Positions 1 through 5,520 of a DNA stretch of 10,097 nucleotides are shown in pieces (the first letter of the stretch is position 1; each line of letters opens with the position of its first letter). The notes under the pieces are model-generated. The model was not told where the DNA came from and did no database searches. It worked only from the letters and a program-made list of their open reading frames with translations. The DNA comes from JAUSNA01 sp964511965 (GTDB lineage Bacteria > Patescibacteriota > Microgenomatia > Levybacterales > GWA1-39-11). Location of the stretch: the NCBI GenBank assembly GCA_964511965.1, contig CAZEGF010000019.1:1-10097 (forward strand), read 5' to 3'. The translations under genes and the position numbers were made by a program.

Positions 1-219
1 ATGCGTAATATTCACCTTTCTGATTTTACGGAGAAAAAAGAACATTTGGGACTTGGGGATGGACTTTTAAATTATGAAAGCTTTCTTTCATTTTTAAAGG
101 ATAAAAAATACGATGGACTTATAAATCTTGAGTTGTGTCCAAGAGTTTTGAATGCACGTGAGAAATACTACAAGGACATTGCAAAATCAGTAAAGATTGT
201 TAGGCAATATTTCCCATAG
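1..219 (+). CDS. Sugar phosphate isomerase/epimerase-like TIM barrel protein, C-terminal fragment
   Basis: This is the last 72 residues of a gene that begins left of the window; the ATG at position 1 is probably an internal methionine. The fragment resembles the end of the xylose isomerase-like/AP endonuclease family 2 TIM barrel. It has an HLSDF strand with the Asp that often helps bind metal (residues 5-9), a GLGDG stretch (17-21) like the usual GxGxxD loop, then an 'ESFLSFLKDKKYDG' helix and an 'INLELCP' strand whose Glu is typically a metal ligand. Members isomerise or epimerise sugars, or act on abasic DNA; the substrate cannot be told from this part. The Nudix gene starts 2 bp after the stop, so the two are probably co-transcribed. 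I am fairly sure of the fold and unsure of the reaction. Confidence 0.75.
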   Translation: MRNIHLSDFTEKKEHLGLGDGLLNYESFLSFLKDKKYDGLINLELCPRVLNAREKYYKDIAKSVKIVRQYFP

Positions 220-221
220 TT

Positions 222-755
222 ATGTCTTGGAAGCGCAAAAATAGAAAAACCATCTACAAAACTGAATATCTCACTCTGTATGAAGATGAGGTAGAGCTAC
301 CCAATGGTATTGTTAAAGAAAAATATTCAATGATTGAACTACCTGATATCGTTGTAATTGTAGCAACAGACGATCAAGGAAACGTACTGACACTGAATGA
401 GTATAAGTATGGTATGGACAAAGTAACAAGAGTATTTCCAGCTGGGCACATGGATGAAGGAGAAACCCCCTTAGAAGCAGGTAAAAGAGAATTGTTAGAA
501 GAAACTGGTTATGGTGAAGGTGAATTTACTTATATTGGTGTAGCGCATGAGTTTCCAACAAAAATAGTTGGAAACATGCATGTAGTAAGAGCAAAAAATG
601 TACAGAAAATAAAAAGCCAGCATTTGGATTCTGATGAGGAAGTTGAAATAAAAGTAGTAACTACTGACGAATTAAAAAATGAAGTAGCACGAAACGATTG
701 GCAAACATCAGCTGCTTTATGTGCACTTGCTTTAACTGGTATTCTCAATCCTTGA
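222..755 (+). CDS. Nudix hydrolase, ADP-ribose pyrophosphatase-like
   Basis: This cytoplasmic hydrolase of 177 residues should cleave a nucleoside diphosphate linked to another group. The complete Nudix box (GX5EX7REUXEEXGU) lies at residues 75-97: G75, E81, R89-E90, E93-E94 and G96-Y97. The glutamates bind the catalytic Mg2+. The preceding 'RVFPAGHMDEGE' and the N-terminal strand layout (KTEYLTLYEDEVELPNG) resemble the ADP-ribose pyrophosphatase group (NudF-like), so ADP-ribose or a sugar nucleotide is the likeliest substrate, but that is inference from family resemblance. Length is normal. The start is the first ATG after the upstream stop, with no clear Shine-Dalgarno, consistent with translational coupling to the isomerase-like gene 2 bp upstream. 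The stop is TGA, which argues for the standard bacterial code. Confidence 0.92.
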   Translation: MSWKRKNRKTIYKTEYLTLYEDEVELPNGIVKEKYSMIELPDIVVIVATDDQGNVLTLNEYKYGMDKVTRVFPAGHMDEGETPLEAGKRELLEETGYGEGEFTYIGVAHEFPTKIVGNMHVVRAKNVQKIKSQHLDSDEEVEIKVVTTDELKNEVARNDWQTSAALCALALTGILNP

Positions 756-780
756 CAGAATGTTTGTAAATAAGTAATAC
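752..780 (+). promoter_or_regulatory. Candidate promoter of the DUF6799-like gene
   Basis: A consensus TTGACA (752-757) overlaps the Nudix stop codon and is followed 17 bp later by TAATAC (775-780), a weak -10 box. Transcription from here would give a leader of about 40 nt containing the Shine-Dalgarno at 811-820. A better -10 (TATAAC, 782-787) is too far from this -35. Inference from spacing only. Confidence 0.4.
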
Positions 781-810
781 TTATAACTAATAGCTAATAA
801 CTATTAAACT

Positions 811-820
811 AAGGAGGTGA
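811..820 (+). promoter_or_regulatory. Perfect Shine-Dalgarno, AAGGAGGTGA
   Basis: AAGGAGGTGA is fully complementary to the canonical 16S rRNA 3' end and lies 6 nt before the ATG at 827, which fixes that start. It stands out because nearly every other gene in the window lacks a recognisable ribosome binding site. Confidence 0.9.
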
Positions 821-826
821 TTTGAT

Positions 827-1219
827 ATGGCAAGTAAGAAAAGAACAGCAGCAGAACAAAAGGATATGACAATGAAAGTAGTACTTGGAGTAGCGCTCCT
901 CGTCGTTTTTGTAGCCGGTTATTTTATAGCTCGCGCTAAATATAAACCACAAATAGTTGAGTTATCAAAAATGGTAGCAGATAAAGATGAGTCGTTGCAG
1001 AAAATCAAATCAAACACAAATAAGGTCATGATGAAAGATGATAAAATGTGGGTTGTTGAAAATGGAGAGCTAAAGAAAATGGATTCAGACATAATGATGA
1101 CCAATGGAGAAAAAGTAACTACAGAGGGAGAAGTTGTCAAAACTGATGGGTCTTCTGTCATGATGCAAAACGGAGACGCGATGGATATGAACGGTAAAAT
1201 GTTACCTAAAGAAAAATAA
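827..1219 (+). CDS. Membrane-anchored DUF6799-like protein
   Basis: The product is 130 residues. A short Lys-rich cytoplasmic head is followed by one membrane segment (about 16-36), a linker with helical and probably coiled character (about 42-66), and a Met/Asn/Gly/Asp-rich tail (about 68-126). The tail repeats a short turn-like unit: 'VENGE', 'MTNGEKV', 'KTDGSSV', 'MQNGDAMDMNGK'. This pattern resembles DUF6799, a domain of unknown function that I recall from memory rather than a search. The tail is predicted to be outside the cell. It has its own candidate promoter and a perfect Shine-Dalgarno, so it may be expressed at a higher level than its neighbours. It converges on the topoisomerase gene with an 11 bp gap and no visible terminator. 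No function is known; the methionine-rich tail could bind metal, but that is speculation. Confidence 0.8.
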   Translation: MASKKRTAAEQKDMTMKVVLGVALLVVFVAGYFIARAKYKPQIVELSKMVADKDESLQKIKSNTNKVMMKDDKMWVVENGELKKMDSDIMMTNGEKVTTEGEVVKTDGSSVMMQNGDAMDMNGKMLPKEK

Positions 1220-1230
1220 TCCTTCTCTCA

Positions 1231-2274
1231 CTAGTATTTCTGTAAAAGCTTTATAAGCGCGCTTTCATTCCAGGAAAGACCATTGACATGTGGTTTTTTG
1301 GTTTTGTTGGTTTCAAAATGTGGAACAAGTATCTTTTTTGTGTAGGTTTTGATAACGGTTGGATGAATATAATAACTCCTGCAAACACTCACCGTGTTAT
1401 TGAGATGTGAGGCAACTTGTTTTACGGTTTCTCTAATATTTTTTGCAAGTTCTGTCTTGTTTTCGGGTTCTCCAATGTTATATAGAATTCTTGAAGAAAG
1501 ATTTGTTGCTCCCCACGTTCTAAAATCCTTTGCGGTAAAATCATCGTGTGTAATGTCCGATAGAAAATTATTGACGTCTTCTGAGTCAATAACGTGGCGT
1601 TCTCCTTCTTCATCTATATATTGAAATAATTCATACCCTGGAAGTTCAATGCACTTCTTAATGGTAGCTGCTATCGTTGGGTTGCTAACCTCTATAACAT
1701 TTTCTACCCCATGTTTTCCGCGGAATCGAAATACTATTTCATTACCTCTAACTTTTGCGTGTCTGTTACGTAGTGTAGTTAAACCAAAAGAATTATTCTC
1801 TTTCTGATATTCTTCGTTGCCAATTCTGACGAAAGTGTGTTCTAAGAGCCAGATAACTGTTGCGATAATCTTTTTCTTGTCCAATTCCTTATGCCTCATG
1901 TCATATTGTATTTTTTGTCTGATTTTAGGCAAACTCAATCCAAATTCGATCATTTTCGAGAATTTATTTTCTTGATTTATTTTTGTCCAATCTTCGTGGT
2001 AGATATATTGTTTTCTCCCCTTTTCATCAATTCCGGTCGCCTGAAGATGCCCATTTCTTTTGGGACATATCCAAACATTTTTCCAAGCAGGTGGGATAAC
2101 TAATTTGTTGATTCGTTCCAAAGTAGCTTCATCTTTAATTTTATTTCCGTCAGTATCGTAGTAGGAAAATGTATTACGGTTTTTTTGTCGGAAGTATCCT
2201 GCGGTTGAATCAGGTATGTATCGAAGAGATTCGTTCTTCATTTCTTTAATTATTGCGTCATCTAGGTTATCCAT
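1231..2274 (-). CDS. DNA topoisomerase IB, poxvirus/bacterial type
   Basis: This 347-residue enzyme should relax supercoiled DNA by cutting one strand through a 3'-phosphotyrosyl link. The catalytic pentad is complete: R150 (in 'HTFVRIGNEEY'), K187 ('FRGKHG'), R252 ('KDFRTWGAT'), N293 ('LNNT') and Y302 ('CRSYYIHP'). The gaps between them (37, 65, 41 and 9 residues) equal those I recall for Deinococcus radiodurans TopIB (R137, K174, R239, N280, Y289). The N-terminal part (about 15-95), with 'VIPPAWKNVWICP' and 'GHLQATGIDEKGRKQYIYH', is the usual DNA-binding domain of the bacterial type. Asn replaces the His found in vaccinia, as expected for bacterial members. Length is normal and the gene looks intact. 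It lies 43 bp downstream of the lamin-tail gene and has its own candidate promoter in that gap. Confidence 0.95.
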   Translation of the reverse strand: MDNLDDAIIKEMKNESLRYIPDSTAGYFRQKNRNTFSYYDTDGNKIKDEATLERINKLVIPPAWKNVWICPKRNGHLQATGIDEKGRKQYIYHEDWTKINQENKFSKMIEFGLSLPKIRQKIQYDMRHKELDKKKIIATVIWLLEHTFVRIGNEEYQKENNSFGLTTLRNRHAKVRGNEIVFRFRGKHGVENVIEVSNPTIAATIKKCIELPGYELFQYIDEEGERHVIDSEDVNNFLSDITHDDFTAKDFRTWGATNLSSRILYNIGEPENKTELAKNIRETVKQVASHLNNTVSVCRSYYIHPTVIKTYTKKILVPHFETNKTKKPHVNGLSWNESALIKLLQKY

Positions 2275-2285
2275 TGGGTATTAAA

Positions 2286-2314
2286 AGATTACAGTATTTG
2301 AGGCAGGTTGACAA
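2286..2314 (-). promoter_or_regulatory. Candidate promoter of the topoisomerase IB gene
   Basis: Read on the minus strand, TTGTCA (2309-2314) is followed after 17 bp by TAATCT (2286-2291), then 11 nt to the ATG at 2274. The predicted leader would be only about 5 nt, with no Shine-Dalgarno. It lies in the 43 bp gap after the lamin-tail gene, so the two genes may be expressed separately. Confidence 0.45.
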
Positions 2315-2317
2315 CAA

Positions 2318-3337
2318 TCAGAGTCTGACAAGGTTACAGGAGACTAGAGGTACGCTGAAATTTAATGTAAGGATCTTAAAGTTAATCATCCTAGTGGTAC
2401 ATATCAAATTGAATAGTGGAATTGGATTTACTGTAGGTGTTGGGGTCAAACTAACCGTAGGTGTTGCTGTCAGTGTTGGTGTAACGGTAGGTTGTTCCGT
2501 AGGGGTTGGAGTCGGTGTTTCAGTTGGTGTATCTGTTGGAGTAGGAGTTTCTGTGGGTGTTGGTGTTGGCGTCTCAGATGGGGTTGGTGTTGGTGTTTCA
2601 GTCGGAGTGCTTGTAGGCGTTTCAGTGGGTGTTGGTGTGGGGGTGTCGGTTAGAGTTGGTGTAGGAGTATCCGTAGGAGCTGTTTCAATGGAAGAACCAC
2701 TATTTTGTGGTTGGGAAACAGTTCTTAATATAAAATCTGAAGAGTTATTCTCAGTGTCCTCACCGTTTCCTAAAAATTCATCAGAACCTCCTATTCCCAT
2801 GGACACATCTGTAGATGTGCTTAATGCTTTTCTTTCAACACTTGACCCTTTTCCGGGCGCAGGAACTATAGCAGAACCCTCACCAATTGGATGTACTGGA
2901 GCTCCAATAGTTACTGCATCAACAATAGCACCTGTATCTGCTGGTCCATTTCTCAGAATTATACTGTTGTCATTTGTAATAGTTGCTGAACCAATTCTGT
3001 CACATGTAACAGTTGCAGTTAGAAGAGCATTACACCAAATGAAAAATCCATGCGCTGGTATGGAATTGGCAGCGCTAAAAGAAACTATCGCGGAATCTGT
3101 TGCGCCAGTACTTGTTCTTTTTACGAGACGATAACCGTTTAAATTAATTGCAGAAGAGGTAGGGTTGTAGAGTTCAATAAAATCATCTGAATTAGATGCA
3201 GTATCAGCAATTTGAATTTCTGAAATAACTATGTGATTTGCAGTTGCTGCATAAGTTATAGGGGTTGCAACTGTAATAAGAAGAGCGAGTAAAATTAAAA
3301 AAGATGATATCAAAATCCGTGGCAGGTTGGATCTCAT
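2318..3337 (-). CDS. Secreted lamin-tail domain protein with Thr-Pro-rich repeat
   Basis: The product is 339 residues. Residues 1-30 form a signal peptide: basic start, hydrophobic core 'FLILLALLITVA', and a likely signal peptidase site after 'TYA' at 30. A lamin-tail (LTD) beta-sandwich follows at about 34-205, with the typical 'HIVISEIQ', 'DDFIELYNPTSSAINLNGYRL' and 'IPAHGFFIW' strands and one Cys pair (C102, C112) that could form a disulfide. Residues 221-302 are a degenerate Thr-Pro/Glu-Thr-Pro repeat, probably an extended and possibly glycosylated stalk. The last 37 residues are not repetitive and hold two more cysteines (C313, C334) in a hydrophobic 'C-x20-C' block. There is no LPxTG motif or C-terminal membrane helix. 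LTD proteins in bacteria are usually outside the cell, often with nucleases or adhesins; none is fused here. The role is unknown but is probably on the cell surface. Confidence 0.85.
   Translation of the reverse strand: MRSNLPRILISSFLILLALLITVATPITYAATANHIVISEIQIADTASNSDDFIELYNPTSSAINLNGYRLVKRTSTGATDSAIVSFSAANSIPAHGFFIWCNALLTATVTCDRIGSATITNDNSIILRNGPADTGAIVDAVTIGAPVHPIGEGSAIVPAPGKGSSVERKALSTSTDVSMGIGGSDEFLGNGEDTENNSSDFILRTVSQPQNSGSSIETAPTDTPTPTLTDTPTPTPTETPTSTPTETPTPTPSETPTPTPTETPTPTDTPTETPTPTPTEQPTVTPTLTATPTVSLTPTPTVNPIPLFNLICTTRMINFKILTLNFSVPLVSCNLVRL
2432..2677 (-). repeat. Coding tandem repeat for the Thr-Pro stalk
   Basis: About 246 bp of imperfect 6-bp units (Thr-Pro codons, ACN CCN) are interspersed with Glu-Thr-Pro, Asp-Thr-Pro and Ser-Thr-Pro units. 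Third positions vary, so this is a degenerate repeat kept at protein level rather than a recent perfect expansion. Unit number could still vary between strains. Read on the other strand, it makes an artefactual Val-Gly-rich open frame. Confidence 0.9.
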
Positions 3338-3343
3338 ATATTA

Positions 3344-3371
3344 TTTATATATTAAGTAAAAATGATGTCAA
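3344..3371 (-). promoter_or_regulatory. Promoter of the lamin-tail gene, probably leaderless
   Basis: On the minus strand, a consensus TTGACA (3366-3371) is followed by a 16 bp spacer and TATAAA (3344-3349), then TAATAT and the ATG at 3337. The start codon falls where transcription would be expected to begin, and no Shine-Dalgarno is present. A leaderless mRNA is therefore likely (inference). Confidence 0.65.
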
Positions 3372-3394
3372 TATATCAATTTTTGAGTGCAAAG

Positions 3395-3424
3395 TTGAAA
3401 TAATTAGTGTTTACTCGTTATAAT
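3395..3424 (+). promoter_or_regulatory. Promoter of the Rpf-like gene
   Basis: TTGAAA (3395-3400) is followed by an 18 bp spacer and a perfect TATAAT (3419-3424). Transcription would begin near 3431, about 17 nt before the TTG at 3448 and 29 nt before the ATG at 3460. It lies back to back with the lamin-tail promoter; their -35 boxes are 23 bp apart. Confidence 0.65.
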
Positions 3425-3432
3425 AAACACTA
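3405..3432. promoter_or_regulatory. Inverted repeat around the Rpf -10 box, candidate operator
   Basis: TAGTGTTTA (3405-3413) and TAAACACTA (3424-3432) form a perfect 9-bp inverted repeat with a 10-bp centre containing almost the whole TATAAT box. A dimeric repressor bound here would block the promoter. The half-site GTGTTTA recurs at 4021-4027, over the promoter of the MliC-like gene. The function is inference. Confidence 0.5.
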
Positions 3433-3459
3433 TCTCTGGTAATTGTTTTGAGCCATTAT

Positions 3460-3993
3460 ATGGAGAGAGCAAAAAATATTTTCCACGAACTTTTGTTTCT
3501 TCTAGGTGAGCGGATTGGACTTATCATAGTTCTTGTTATTACCATTGGGATTTTACTTACTAGTACCGCTATTAAAGCTCATTCAGAGTCTGAAACCCAA
3601 TCATATAGACAAGAAAGTGCTTTTGCAAAAATTCCTGATATCAATCCTCACCCGGAAGTAGATAATGTGGAAGAAATAACCCCGGTTGTTATTGCAATGA
3701 GTTATGAAGTAGATAAAATAACTCCAACTCCAACTCCAGTATTTAATCCCTCTGATGATACTGTTTGGTTGAAAGTTGCAGAGTGTGAATCCCATCAGAA
3801 TTGGCAGGATGATACAGGAAATGGATATTATGGTGGTTTACAATTTTCCTTAGGTGCATGGGCATCAGTGGGAGGATCCGGTAAGCCTTCTGATGCTTCT
3901 AGAGAGGAACAAATTGATAGAGGAAAAATGTTACAAAAAGTTAGAGGATGGGGAGCATGGGGTGGATGCTCGAAAAAACTAGGTCTTCGTTAA
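3460..3993 (+). CDS. Membrane-anchored Rpf-type transglycosylase
   Basis: The product is 177 residues from the ATG at 3460. An in-frame TTG at 3448 would add four residues; neither start has a Shine-Dalgarno, and I chose ATG. A short cytoplasmic head is followed by one membrane helix (about 18-37), a spacer with a 'TPTPTP' hinge (88-93), and a resuscitation-promoting-factor domain (about 102-175). The domain has the family motifs 'VWLKVAECES' with the catalytic Glu at E110, 'NW', 'TGNGYYGGLQFSLGAW', 'ASREEQIDRG' and 'GWGAWGGCSKKLGL'. C109 and C170 match the conserved disulfide. Such enzymes cleave glycan strands of peptidoglycan with a lysozyme-like fold and wake dormant cells in Actinobacteria. 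Here the enzyme would act in the wall outside the membrane, in growth, division or attack on other cells. An MliC-like gene follows 44 bp downstream. Confidence 0.92.
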   Translation: MERAKNIFHELLFLLGERIGLIIVLVITIGILLTSTAIKAHSESETQSYRQESAFAKIPDINPHPEVDNVEEITPVVIAMSYEVDKITPTPTPVFNPSDDTVWLKVAECESHQNWQDDTGNGYYGGLQFSLGAWASVGGSGKPSDASREEQIDRGKMLQKVRGWGAWGGCSKKLGLR

Positions 3994-4000
3994 TTGCTAT

Positions 4001-4031
4001 TTGACTAACAATAATTTTTTGTGTTTATATA
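4001..4031 (+). promoter_or_regulatory. Candidate promoter of the MliC-like gene, possibly leaderless
   Basis: TTGACT (4001-4006) precedes an AT-rich -10 region. TATATA (4026-4031) is exactly 6 nt before the ATG at 4038 but has a long 19 bp spacer; TTTATA (4024-4029) has a 17 bp spacer. Either would give a leader of zero to two nucleotides, and there is no Shine-Dalgarno. GTGTTTA (4021-4027) repeats the half-site of the palindrome at 3405-3432. Confidence 0.45.
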
Positions 4032-4037
4032 TTAAAT

Positions 4038-4385
4038 ATGGCAAAGAAAAAATCCCTCGGAAAACATCAATTCATGCTAGGTATTGTTGTTGGAATCTTC
4101 GTAATATTATTTATAGTTTTATATAGGCAATTCACTCTTATTCCAGGAACAGCTCCTGAAAAATTTATATGCTCAGAAGGAAAATTTATTGATGCGACAT
4201 TCCAGAATGATATCGCTTCAATCACCCTATCAGATGACAGAGTCATGGATCTTCCCAAAGTTGTATCAACGGATGGATTACGATATGCAAATGATGATGA
4301 GAGTATTGTATTTTGGAAAAGAGATAATGGGGCAGTCATGATAGAAAACGGAAACACTACTTATAAGAATTGCGTAAACCGCTAA
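4038..4385 (+). CDS. Membrane-anchored MliC-like (lysozyme inhibitor family) protein
   Basis: The product is 115 residues: a Lys-rich head, one membrane helix (about 12-30), and a small outer domain (about 42-113). The domain follows the MliC pattern of C-type lysozyme inhibitors: 'FICSEGKFIDATF' at its start, 'ITLSDDRVMDLPKVVSTDGLRYAND' in the middle, then 'IVFWKRDNGAVMIENGNTTYKNC'. C45 and C112 sit where the family has its disulfide. Classical MliC is a lipoprotein; this one has a transmembrane helix instead. Two inhibitory positions differ: the SGxxY loop reads DGLRY (79-83), and the usual lysine near 'FWSKG' appears to be Arg95. The target may therefore not be a classical lysozyme. Directly downstream of the Rpf enzyme, it could restrain or protect against a lysozyme-fold enzyme (inference). 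The fold call is good; inhibition is unproven. Confidence 0.75.
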   Translation: MAKKKSLGKHQFMLGIVVGIFVILFIVLYRQFTLIPGTAPEKFICSEGKFIDATFQNDIASITLSDDRVMDLPKVVSTDGLRYANDDESIVFWKRDNGAVMIENGNTTYKNCVNR

Positions 4386-4439
4386 AATTCTGGCTTCTAA
4401 TACTTCATAGTATTATGGCGTTCTACTTGTACCACATAG

Positions 4440-4445
4440 TATAAT
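4440..4445 (+). promoter_or_regulatory. TATAAT -10 box before the exonuclease operon
   Basis: A perfect TATAAT lies 11 nt before the ATG at 4457, with no Shine-Dalgarno between them, so the leader would be about 5 nt. I see no convincing -35 box at 16-18 bp. The sequence CATAGTATxAT occurs twice (4407-4417 and 4435-4445), the second copy forming the -10 box. Confidence 0.4.
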
Positions 4446-4456
4446 AAGAGCCCACT

Positions 4457-5170
4457 ATGGAGAATCTTATTTTTCTTGACACTGAGACTACGGGAATTGA
4501 TATTTTGATTGACCGGTTAACTCAAGTTTGTTACAAATATAAAGGAGAGTTATATTCCGAATACTTCAAGCCCCCGGTTCCTATATCTGTAAAATCGATG
4601 AGTATTTCTCATATCACGAATAAAATGGTTGAAGATAAAGACGCTTTTATTGGTTCCAAAATGCAGAAAGATCTAGAAGTATTACTCAAGGATAATATCA
4701 TGGTTGCACATAATGCAGGGTTTGATGTCGATATATTATTTAAAGAAGGAATTGTTGTAAATAAATTTATCGACACATTAAAAGTCATAAAATTTCTTGA
4801 CACAGAAAATGAAATTCCGGAATATAATTTGCAGTACCTTCGTTATTTTTTGGATTTTGATATCGAAGCCAAAGCTCATGATGCTACCGGAGATGTTTTG
4901 GTTCTTGAGAAACTCTTTCATTATCTATACAACCGTATGATGGAATTATATAAAGATGGAGATATAGTTATTGAGAAGATGATTGAGATTTCAGGTAAAC
5001 CTTTGTTATTGAGATTATTCAATTATGGTAAACATAAAGGTAAAAAGATCGAAGAAGTTCTGTCTTATGACAGAAATTACCTTGAGTGGATGCTTGAGCA
5101 AAAGCTAAATGAGCAGTATTATGATGAGGATTGGATATATACATTAAAATATCATCTAAAAATTAATTAA
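4457..5170 (+). CDS. DEDDh 3'-5' exonuclease with ExoX-like C-terminal domain
   Basis: The product is 237 residues. The RNase T/DNA polymerase III epsilon-type exonuclease domain spans about 3-160. All acidic residues are present: D8 and E10 in 'FLDTETTG', D90 in 'VAHNAGFDVDIL', and H141 with D146 in 'HDATGD'. This makes it a DEDDh enzyme using two metal ions. Residues 188-213 ('LFNYGKHKGKKIEEVLSYDRNYLEWML') match the small C-terminal motif of exodeoxyribonuclease X-like proteins, usually written FGKHKG...DYLxWL. It probably trims 3' ends of DNA, in repair or recombination, but RNA cannot be excluded. Its TAA stop shares one base with the ATG of the DUF4112 gene (TAATG), so translation is probably coupled. 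Confidence 0.92.
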   Translation: MENLIFLDTETTGIDILIDRLTQVCYKYKGELYSEYFKPPVPISVKSMSISHITNKMVEDKDAFIGSKMQKDLEVLLKDNIMVAHNAGFDVDILFKEGIVVNKFIDTLKVIKFLDTENEIPEYNLQYLRYFLDFDIEAKAHDATGDVLVLEKLFHYLYNRMMELYKDGDIVIEKMIEISGKPLLLRLFNYGKHKGKKIEEVLSYDRNYLEWMLEQKLNEQYYDEDWIYTLKYHLKIN

Positions 5171-5520
5171 TGGAACAAAAAATTAAAGCAGCAAAAATAT
5201 TTGCAAAACTTCTTGACAGCCAATTTGAAATTGGCGGGGTTAGATTTGGTATAGATCCGATACTTGATATTATTCCTTGGTTTGGAGATATAGCAGGGGC
5301 AGTTCTTTCGTTATTTATATTGCACACTGCTTGGACTGCCCAAGTTTCAAAAATAGATTTTATGAAAATGGTTTTAAATATTATTATCGATTTTGTTGTT
5401 GGAGCAATTCCAATTCTTGGAGTAATTTTCGACGTAATATTTAAAGCAAATATGAGAAACATTAAGATCCTTGAGAAATATACCCATGGGAAATTTGTTG
5501 AAGGGAAAATAATTGAATGA
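5170..5520 (+). CDS. DUF4112 membrane protein
   Basis: The product is 116 residues. It has the DUF4112 pattern: 'FGIDPILDIIPWFGD' (26-40), a first hydrophobic segment (about 33-57), then a second (about 68-92) running through 'NIIIDFVVGAIPILGVIFD' and ending in 'FKANMRN' (91-97). Both segments carry the 'D-x-IP-x-x-G' motif typical of the family. DUF4112 proteins are small, widespread in bacteria and of unknown function. It overlaps the exonuclease by 1 bp upstream and the DUF2130 gene by 4 bp (ATGA) downstream, so the three proteins are probably made together. That would place a membrane protein between two proteins with nuclease or nuclease-like features. Family assignment is confident; role is unknown. 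Confidence 0.9.
   Translation: MEQKIKAAKIFAKLLDSQFEIGGVRFGIDPILDIIPWFGDIAGAVLSLFILHTAWTAQVSKIDFMKMVLNIIIDFVVGAIPILGVIFDVIFKANMRNIKILEKYTHGKFVEGKIIE

Noticed and set aside
788..806. Inverted repeat TAATAG...CTATTA in the DUF6799-like gene leader
   Set aside because: Six A-T-rich base pairs with a 7-nt loop are too weak to claim as a riboswitch or attenuator.
1220..1230. Terminator between the DUF6799-like gene and the topoisomerase gene
   Set aside because: The gap is 11 bp with no hairpin; the nearby AAAGC...GCTTT lies inside the topoisomerase gene and has no T-tract.
2432..2677. Possible CRISPR array or non-coding satellite
   Set aside because: Units are about 6 bp and degenerate at third positions, with no spacers, and are in frame within a protein gene.
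2253..3134. Long plus-strand open frame with a Val-Gly repeat
   Set aside because: It is the mirror of the Thr-Pro repeat of the lamin-tail gene. The minus-strand frame has a signal peptide, a recognisable domain and a promoter; this one has none.
4398..4415. Hairpin TAATACT-TCAT-AGTATTA after the MliC-like gene as a terminator
   Set aside because: The stem is 7 bp and almost all A-T, and no T-tract follows. It is more likely a chance or regulatory repeat near the next promoter.
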